Made by a program: the position numbers and the translations under genes
Shown here: positions 57,046 through 64,000 of the stretch, piece by piece
How the letters are laid out: every line of letters starts with the position of its first letter
How positions within the stretch are numbered: the stretch's first letter is position 1
Assembly (NCBI GenBank): GCA_016808115.1
Contig: JAEQBH010000658.1
Span: forward strand, 1 to 64,000
Source: Tetrastigma voinierianum
Taxonomy: Eukaryota > Streptophyta > Magnoliopsida > Vitales > Vitaceae
Direction of reading: 5' to 3'
DNA: 64,000 nucleotides
The notes under the pieces: model-generated
Databases searched by the model: none
What the model was told of the DNA's origin: nothing
What the model saw: the letters and a program-made list of their open reading frames with translations, nothing else

Positions 57046-57780
57046 TGTTAAGACCAAAACGTGTTGCACATTTATGCATTAGTTATGCATGCAAGATTAT
57101 GACGTTATTACCAAAGGACTATTGTCTAACCCGCAACGGGCGCCCATAAAACTTGTTAAGACCAAACGTGTTGCACATTTATGCATTAGTTATGCATGCA
57201 AGATTATGACGTTATTACCAAAGGACTATTGTCTAATCCCCGGCAACGGCGCCAAAAACTTGTAAAGTGACCAAATAACATATACAAATTTATGACGTTA
57301 TTACCAAAGGACTATTGTCTAATCCCCGGCAACGGCGCCATAAAACTTGTTAAGACCAAAACGTGTTGCACATTTATGCATTAGTTATGCATGCAAGATT
57401 ATGGGACGCTATTACCAGTTGACTATTGTCTAACCCGCAACGCGCCCATAAAAACTCTGTTAAGACCAAACGTGTTGCACATTTATGCATTAGTTATGCA
57501 TGCAAGATTATGACGTTATTACCAAAGGACTATTGTCTAATCCCCGGCAACGGCGCCATAAAACTTGTTGAGACCAAAACGTGTTGCACATTTATGCATT
57601 AGTTATGCATGCAAGATTATGACGTTATTACCAAAGGACTATTGTCTAATCCCCGGCAACGGCGCCATAAAACTTGTTGAGACCAAAACGTGTTGCACAT
57701 TTATGCATTAGTTATATGCAAGATTATGACGTTATTACCAAAGGACTATTGTCTAATCACTAAGAACGCGCCTATAAAAC
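57046..57780. repeat. tandem array containing a tRNA-Asp-type primer binding site, about 110-bp unit
   Basis: Seven units are marked by CCCCGGCAACGGCGCCA or worn forms at about 57127, 57239, 57322, 57432, 57542, 57651 and 57757. Most units also contain TTAGACC..ACGTGTTGCAC, TTATGCATTAGTTATGCATG and TTACCAAAGGACTATTGTCT. Spacing is about 110 bases, with one 83-base unit. TCCCCGGCAACGGCGCCA is the 3' end of plant tRNA-Asp including CCA, so its complement is the PBS used by many plant gypsy elements. The last unit passes directly into an LTR-like block. Confidence 0.93.
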
Positions 57781-59310
57781 TTGTTAACATTATACTATAT
57801 AAACCACCAATCTCTCTTAGGAGTAAATCATTTTTTTCAAAGTTGGTTTTGGTCCGATATTCTAAGTGCAATGTGTCGACAAGTAATAAAATGGATTTAA
57901 GTCCAAATATCGATCCCACAGAGATCTCAAGAATTTTAAATCAACTACCCTGACTACTCAATTTCCATACTATTTGGACCACAAAATGATAACGTTGTTC
58001 AGCTTAAAAGCTGGGAATTTAAACTAATCGCAAGAAAATGAAAATTAGGAATAACTGAAATAAAATGAATGAAAGTAAAACTAAATTCTATAACAAGAAA
58101 TGAATACTGAATAATTATCACAAAAGAGACACATAAAGAGAAACAGCTGTAGTGAACGATCAATTCCTGTAGTGAGTATTGATTAAATTTCTTGATTATC
58201 TCAAGTTTCAAAATCTGTCCAAGGCATTTGTAGTGCAGTTGGATCTCTCCACACTCCACATTTCGTTATCTCTTTCTTCTTGATTCTCTCGAATTACAGG
58301 GAACGAGATAACTACTTTTAACAAGAACTTCCTTAAGCTGGGTATTTTTCTTTTTCAATACTTCATACCCATTTTATGGACTGTACACCTTAGCTCCCAA
58401 GTTATCGGTCACAAGGATATACAACTTCCAAATTACTCTTCCTCGAAATTGTAAATAAATCAACTTTCTCGATTAGATCTCATTTAACACGGATTGGCCT
58501 CACTATCCGAATTGAGGTGAAATCTCTCGCTTGTTTAAACAGATAAGTCGCTCAACTCGTTTGGCTTCAAGTGAGAAGAGGATTTATCTAAGTGAACTTA
58601 CAAAGCCCAAAGGATCCCTATTATGTGTTAGTATACCTTCAAAGAAATGTACATTACTCCCTGTGGATTACAGCCTCTCCCGTGGTCACTGTAGGACCTC
58701 CAAAATCGAGTAATGACGAATTTTAACGGGTATAGTGTACACCTGATATTCGTATCCAAAATCTATAAACCCATAATTCAAGTAAATTGTGAACCGAAAT
58801 GAACAAGGATGTCGCAAATTACAGAAAGATCAATTTCGACTACAACGCTTACTAAATGGAAGTCGGGTTCCTCAATTACTCGAATCACACGAAATGCATC
58901 CTTCTCGATCAAAAGAATAATCGCACCAAACTAAAATGACGAATCCCATAAATTTGTCTCGAACTTCGATGCATTCCGTGTAGTAATTTTGAAAAGAAAT
59001 TGAATTAATAAGTCGGCTTGACCAAAGCGATAACATTCGGATCGAAAGAATAAACGAAAAAAAACATAAAATACGAGACAAACATCTGCTCTAAAATAAA
59101 GAAAAGAAAAGGAAAGAAAAGAAAAGAAAAGAAAATAAAATAAAATAAAGAAGTGAACTGGAAGCTGCAGATCTCTCTCCCTTGATGCCTCGGGCTTGCG
59201 TTTTCGATGCGGGTAGCCTTCTATTATAGGGTTTCTTAGTTAGACCTAAACCCGATGTGACATCTTGTGGATTTCCAGAGTACAGGCCCGAGTTCTTTGC
59301 TCGGTTGGCC
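57781..59310 (-). repeat. LTR-like block next to the PBS array
   Basis: Directly beyond the last PBS-containing unit comes sequence with AAGTAATAAAATGG and TCGATCCCACAGAG, phrases commonly seen beside tRNA-Asp-type PBS sites in plant LTR elements. With the PBS complement on its left, it would be the 5' LTR of a minus-strand element whose body is not present. No coding content; A-rich repeats at 59100-59150. Confidence 0.5.
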
Positions 59311-59319
59311 TCGAGTTCT

Positions 59320-59960
59320 CTTGTGGCGACATCGAATCTCATATCAGCGACATGGAGCTAAAGTTACGCATCTTATGGGCCCGAGTCGTTTCATGTTGTC
59401 ACGACACCAATCTCATGCCCTTGCAGGTTTCAGTTGATCGCTTGTGATGTTGCGACATCATGGCCTTGTCGCGACATCCATTCTAATTCAGTGTGCAGTC
59501 TTCGATAGTTTGTTCCTGATGTCGTGACATGGGTCCAAGTCTCCTACGCCTTTCCTCTGGTTGTCATGATGTCGCGACTTCAATTTTCCTTAATCGCGAC
59601 ATCGGCTCTGATGCTGTTTCCTTGAGCGGGTGTCCACGATGTAAGTGACATCAACTTCTCATGGTTTTGAAGCCTTGGTTGATCTCCTCTTGATGTCCAC
59701 GACTTAGCATTAAGTTTGCATGCGCTGACAACGGTTATTATTGGTGTCGCGACATGATCTTCTTAGTCAGCGACATCACTTGGCCATTCTTGAGATTGCG
59801 TGGTTGTTTATGATGTCGCGACTTGGACTTCTGTTCTTGAAATCCTCTTTTAATTTACGCTCCACTTCTTGTTGCCTGAAGCGGTGTTCCCTGTCACGAC
59901 CTGCATCAATTTCCTTTTAATCTTCCTGATGTCGCGACCTCGGAAGCTGGACATGTGGAG
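59320..59960. repeat. dispersed array of near-palindromic GATGTCGCGACAT motifs
   Basis: About thirteen copies of GATGTCGCGACATC or close variants occur in 640 bases, for example at 59447, 59465, 59518, 59570, 59590, 59741, 59812 and 59930, 20-90 bases apart. The motif is its own reverse complement. Intervening text differs from copy to copy, so this is not a simple tandem repeat. Confidence 0.88.
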
Positions 59961-60559
59961 CCGCCTGCATCAATGACTCATTCGATTTAGCTGTTTACGC
60001 TCTGTCATTCATTTGCATTTTTTATCCATTTATTGCTGCATTTTCATCTTTCTTGCCTTCACCTTTAATGACAAATTGGTGAGTTTCTTCATAATTCTGT
60101 ATATTAAATATTCAATTTTAACTAAAAATCAAACAGAAAAATGGACTAAAAAGAGATGACTTTTAAGCTCATCATCCACCATAGATTATAAATTGGAATT
60201 AGAAGCATATGCCATGATAGCCTTTGAAAAATTTAAAAATAAGCTTTTAATGTTGCAATGAAGAAGTATGATGCAAAATAACTTGTTGGCATATTGAAAA
60301 TTGCTACTTAATTTAAACACTTATTACAAAATATACCTTGTTTTCATAACTAAGACTTTAATCTTATTAACCTATTTTCCATATAAATAATGCATGTAGC
60401 TATTAAAAACACATGCCACATATATTGTTAATTTGGATTAAGTTGTCCTCTAAGTCCTTTCAATATACAAACAAAATAATATATTCAAAAAGAAGGCTAA
60501 AGCAACTTTACTTAGAATAAGATACCAAAGATAATGTAAATCAAGTTCTATTTATAATA
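59961..60559. other. AT-rich spacer, nothing recognised
   Basis: AT-rich DNA with no coding frame of interest. Its right part may contain a worn first unit of the following array (CTATTAAAAACACATGCCAC, TAAAGCAACTTTACTTAG). Confidence 0.45.
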
Positions 60560-61620
60560 CATACATCAAAAATAAAAAATCATAGAACCAATAGATAAAT
60601 TATACAACCAAAATATTAATAACCCATGTATGTATATACATCTTTAAATGTCTTTATGCAAAAAACCACTTTGAGTCGTTCACTAACTTGACCTATAGCC
60701 AAAAAAATAAATAGAAACAAAAATGACACTAATTTAATTATTAGTTGAGAGATGAAATCCATGTAATAAAATCTTAGTAACTACACAAACTTTAATCTTA
60801 CAAAATAACAACTGTGCTAAAATATTATTAACACATTCGTATATACATCTTGGAAATCTCTTATGCAAAAATACCCATCTTAGTCTTTCATTAGCGATAC
60901 CTACCAAATAAAATAAAGGAAATAAAATGGTATTAACTAATTATTATTGGTATAAGATGAAATATATGAAACTTTAAGAACTACACAAACTTTAATCTTA
61001 CCAAAATAACAATTATACAACCAAAATATTAATAAACCAGATGTATATACATCTTCAATTCTCTCTTTACAAAAAATCATATGAAACCTTTCACTAGTTG
61101 AAACCTATACCAAATAATACAAAGAAATAATACCAACTAATTATCAATTCAAGATGAAATTCATCTTATTATTCCTCAATAACTATATAAACTTTCATCT
61201 TGCAAAACAACAACTATACAATAAAATATTATGTCAAGATGTCTGGAAATCTGAAATCTCTTGTAAAAACCATCTTGAGTATTTCACCATCCACGAAACT
61301 TGTACCAAATAAAATAAGTAAATGTTAACTAATTGTGGTTTAAAGATGAGGAAATCCATCTAATGAAACCTTAGTAAGTACACAAACATCTTGCAAAAAT
61401 AACTGGCAAATATTAATAACCCAATGCATGCATGTTGAAATGTCACCATGGAAAAAAAAGATCTTGAGCCTTTTACTATCTACGAAACACGTAACAAAAA
61501 AATACATAAATAAATGATATTAATTAAATATTGGTTGAAGAAATCGCTAGTAACTGGCTTTCATCATGCAAAAATAAAACCTATACAAACAAAAGAAATA
61601 CATCCAAACCCATTGGCTAT
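60560..61620. repeat. AT-rich tandem array, about 200-bp unit, five copies
   Basis: Each unit carries ATACAACCAAAATATTAATA, a TATATACATCTT block, a CTTTATGCAAAAAACCA block, a TTTCACTA block and a GATGAAATCCAT block followed by ACTACACAAACTTT. Landmarks near 60641, 60841, 61040, 61237 and 61430 give spacing of 193-200 bases. Units are well diverged. Confidence 0.85.
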
Positions 61621-61659
61621 GTTGTAATTACTTCAGACACATAAGGTAGAATAATGGCA

Positions 61660-62925
61660 TCGAGCACTCGAACAAACTATTGAGACCAAACGATGGACCA
61701 AATTGCCATCGTCACGGATAAAGCTGTGGGCATTGCAATTGAATTCCTCAATAAGCACGAGATTGTCATTTCCTGGAAACGATATAAAATTTGGTGTTGA
61801 ATTAGGAACATGTGATGATCTCTATTACTATACCCACAGCAATAGAACATATACAAAAATTTCCAATGGTAGTCAAAGGCACATTTGATCGAGAAATAAC
61901 ACATACTTAGTCGATCCGGTTTTGAGAAAAGATGTATCGTCGGACATGTTCTTGAGACATCAGAAATAAAAAATGGCAATGTCTGAGAGGCACCTGATGT
62001 AAATTCATTTCTCTATTGTCTCATCATTCTTACATTACCCAAAATTTTAGAGTGCATTTGATTACCCTTATCCTTATGTTCCATTGTCCGTTTTCTTCTC
62101 TTGCCTATAGGCGTTAAGCGAAAGGATTTTTGTTCATATTCCCTCACCTTTTAGACGCGATTCGGTTGTAGATTGTCCGCAGATCAGGCGGTACTCCCCC
62201 AAAGAAAGTAGTGGGCGCGTGGCAACATTGTATTCAAATCTCTTGTTTACATGTAGAACTGAATAAACACCGTCCTCAGGGACCTTTAGTCAACTGGAAG
62301 AGGTCGCTGTAAGTGCGGAATCACGAGAACCCGAAAAGGAACCTTAAGCGACCGGCTCAAAGACATGATCAAAGAAAAAAGAGAAAAAGAATGGGCTGTG
62401 AAGACCTAATCAATTTTCAATGGGTCACCCATCAAGTGAAATGAGCATCAGCGGGAACAATATCTCAAGTTTAATGCGGTTATATCGCCCGGGGAGCGAG
62501 AATGGATGCATCCTCCTGCAAACCACATTCCATCACGAAGGACCTGCCATGATTTCATTTTAGATGACATCTAAATTGAAGATTGAAATCATAAAGTAAA
62601 ACTCATCAATTAATCTCATAATCATGAATTGGATTGTAGAAAATGCACACGGGATTTATATAGCAACAGTTAATTCAAAGATCGGAATTCGAAAACGACT
62701 CACGGGCCTTGATCAAATACAGCTTTGGAGTGCGGGCAGGCCATGAGGCGGCGGCATTATTGGCATTGTTCTCTTCTATAAAACTTATTTTTGAATTGAT
62801 GACCAGCAGAGTAATAATTCCGACAAAATCTTGCCAATCGGGGTTTTCCACAGGAAAGCGGAAGTCCCGAACCCAATAAAAGCACAAAATCCTCCCCAGA
62901 AAATTGAAATGTTGATAAAGCAATT
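61660..62925 (-). pseudogene. plasma-membrane H+-ATPase (P3A) gene fragment with introns
   Basis: The proton pump energises the plant plasma membrane. Four minus-strand exon relics follow the family order. Exon 1 (about 62721-62900) reads PDWQDFVGIITLLVINSK, then ISFIEENNANNAAA, the TM2 region. Exon 2 (about 62406-62542) reads VLRDGMW, PGDI, DIVPADA and GDPLKID, where the next Gln codon is TAG. Exon 3 (about 62148-62307) carries worn text for LPVTK.PGD..YSGSTCKQGE and a TFFG..AHLVD-like end. Exon 4 (about 61660-61993) reads TIGNFCICSIAVGIVIEIIT, then IAMPTALSVTMAI. GT..AG borders are visible between exons 1-2, 2-3 and 3-4. Only about residues 70-300 of roughly 950 are represented: no DKTGT phosphorylation site, no C-terminal regulatory tail. 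Many indels and a stop make it non-functional. Confidence 0.88.
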
Positions 62926-63793
62926 AACTACTTAGTTTGGTTGCCGAGAACACCATTGTTAAGGAACGAATATTTAGTTTTGTTATTTTCACAAGGATAA
63001 CAAGGAAGAAGAGGCATTCAAGTAGTATTTATTTTCTTTTCTTATTGGAATTCTAAACCAACCAAACGGAGGAAAAATGTAGCATATTAGGAGAGTGTCA
63101 CGATGTGATCTTTGTAGGGTGTATAGAACATCAAGTGTCACATTGTAGTATTTTGGAGACTAAAGTGAGAAATGATAATTTGGTAAACCCAGAAATTATG
63201 GTAAATTGTCATTTAGCAAAAAGAATATAAAAATCAATAAGTGTAGAGATGGGCCACAGTAGGAATTTCAAAAGTTGGTATTGCAATATTTAAATGCTTG
63301 AGGTGCAAATCTTGAGAGATGAAGGACTAACTTATAATTAAGTCAAAAATGGGTTTGTAAAAGGGAGGAAATGAGACAAACCAATGTCTCATTTGGTCTC
63401 CAAAGCTAGGGCTCCACGATTGGTGAGAAAAGGAGAAGAAGGAGAGAGCCAAGGAAGAGGAAGAGAAGGAAGAAGAAGGAGGAGGAGGAGTCCAAAGATC
63501 AAGGTATGTTGTCTTAGAATCAAATATATTTTGGATTCCTAGGGCTTTGGTAAGGAGAATTGATGCTCCTTTGGTCTAGGTTTTGTGCAAAGATCACATA
63601 AACCTTTGAATTGTTGGGGTTATGAGAGTAAAACCCCAATTGGGAGAAAATAACCATGGAATCATCAAATTTTGTGGTTTTATAAAGAATTGGTGGACCT
63701 TAGGTAGGGTTCTTGGATTTTCACCTAGGGTTTTGAGGTTTGAGGTTCCATAGCACCAATTCAAGTGTTGTGGGGTTGTTGTAAGATAGATTC
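62926..63793 (+). other. non-coding, LTR- or leader-like DNA
   Basis: Has a purine-rich run (GAGAAAAGGAGAAGAAGGAG near 63424) after GCTAGGGCTCCACGATTGGT. This arrangement resembles transcribed LTR or leader parts of plant gypsy elements (compare the AGAGAGAGGGCTC run at 6585 and GAGTTTGACAAAAACTCC at 6697). No gene is recognised. Confidence 0.4.
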
Positions 63794-64000
63794 TGTAAAA
63801 CCCCCAGCCTTGTTGAATGTTATAATAGTAGTTATTGAACTGATTTGAGGTCTAATGATAGAAGCGAGTGGATTAAATTTAGAACGCTGCGGACATCATT
63901 TGGGCATGAAGTGAAAATTTTCGAAAATTATGGCAAGGTGCCTAATGAATAGTGATTTTTTCTTATTTTATCGATGGAGGGTTGCAAAGGGATTTTAAGA
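63794..64000 (+). repeat. possible LTR start at the window edge
   Basis: TGTAAAACCCCCAGCC has the form of a Ty3/gypsy LTR opening (TGTAAGACCC..). It is followed by GAAAATTTTCGAAAATTATGG, akin to the proximal blocks of the other LTRs. The window ends before this can be verified. Confidence 0.35.

Noticed and set aside
57230..57250. tRNA-Asp-like 3' end as a possible tRNA gene
   Set aside because: Only the last 18 bases, with the CCA that plant genes do not encode, are present. No cloverleaf precedes them, so it is a primer binding site complement.
57046..57780. Regularly spaced repeats resembling a CRISPR array
   Set aside because: Units are about 110 bases of continuous repeat without unique spacers, in a plant retroelement context with a tRNA-Asp PBS.

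Overview
This is plant nuclear DNA, most likely from an angiosperm with a repeat-rich genome. The evidence is stacked and nested Ty3/gypsy LTR retrotransposons of two lineages (Tekay/Del-like chromoviruses and Tat-like elements), CACTA-transposon pieces, a foldback MITE, long (AT)n microsatellites, and fragments of two plant gene families. I cannot name the species. No intact protein-coding gene is visible, and every recognisable coding region carries frameshifts or stops.

Layout. 1-2.3 kb: minus-strand Tat-like gag and an LTR-like flank. 2.3-6.1 kb: AT-rich DNA with a MITE, then a frameshifted BAHD acyltransferase pseudogene (4053-5411). 6.1-13.4 kb: LTR sequence in both orientations, one LTR lying against a CACTA transposase-associated domain. 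13.9-27.3 kb: a minus-oriented LTR split by a complete but decayed plus-strand Tekay-like element (14609-24448) with paired LTRs, initiator-Met PBS, gag, protease, RT, RNase H, integrase, chromodomain-region tail and PPT. 28.3-37.7 kb: a minus-strand relative that keeps gag and protease but has lost RT to integrase, with a second LTR nested in its right LTR. 38.2-51.1 kb: a nearly 13 kb minus-strand Tat-like element bounded by an ACACT duplication, with gag-pol, an antisense ORF and two GC-rich tandem arrays between pol and the 3' LTR. 51.1-56.8 kb: AT-rich DNA, then an LTR split by another LTR. 56.8-64 kb: a CACTA terminus, a tandem array whose unit contains a tRNA-Asp-type primer binding site, an LTR-like block with a TGTCGCGACA motif array, a 200-bp AT-rich array, and a multi-exon fragment of a plasma-membrane H+-ATPase gene.

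The genes do not form a pathway. The interest lies in how LTRs, leaders, 3' UTRs and PBS segments have each produced tandem repeats of about 95-200 bp, which are plausible seeds of satellite DNA, and in the insertion order readable from interrupted LTRs. Small indels are so frequent that residual assembly error cannot be separated from natural decay by reading alone.
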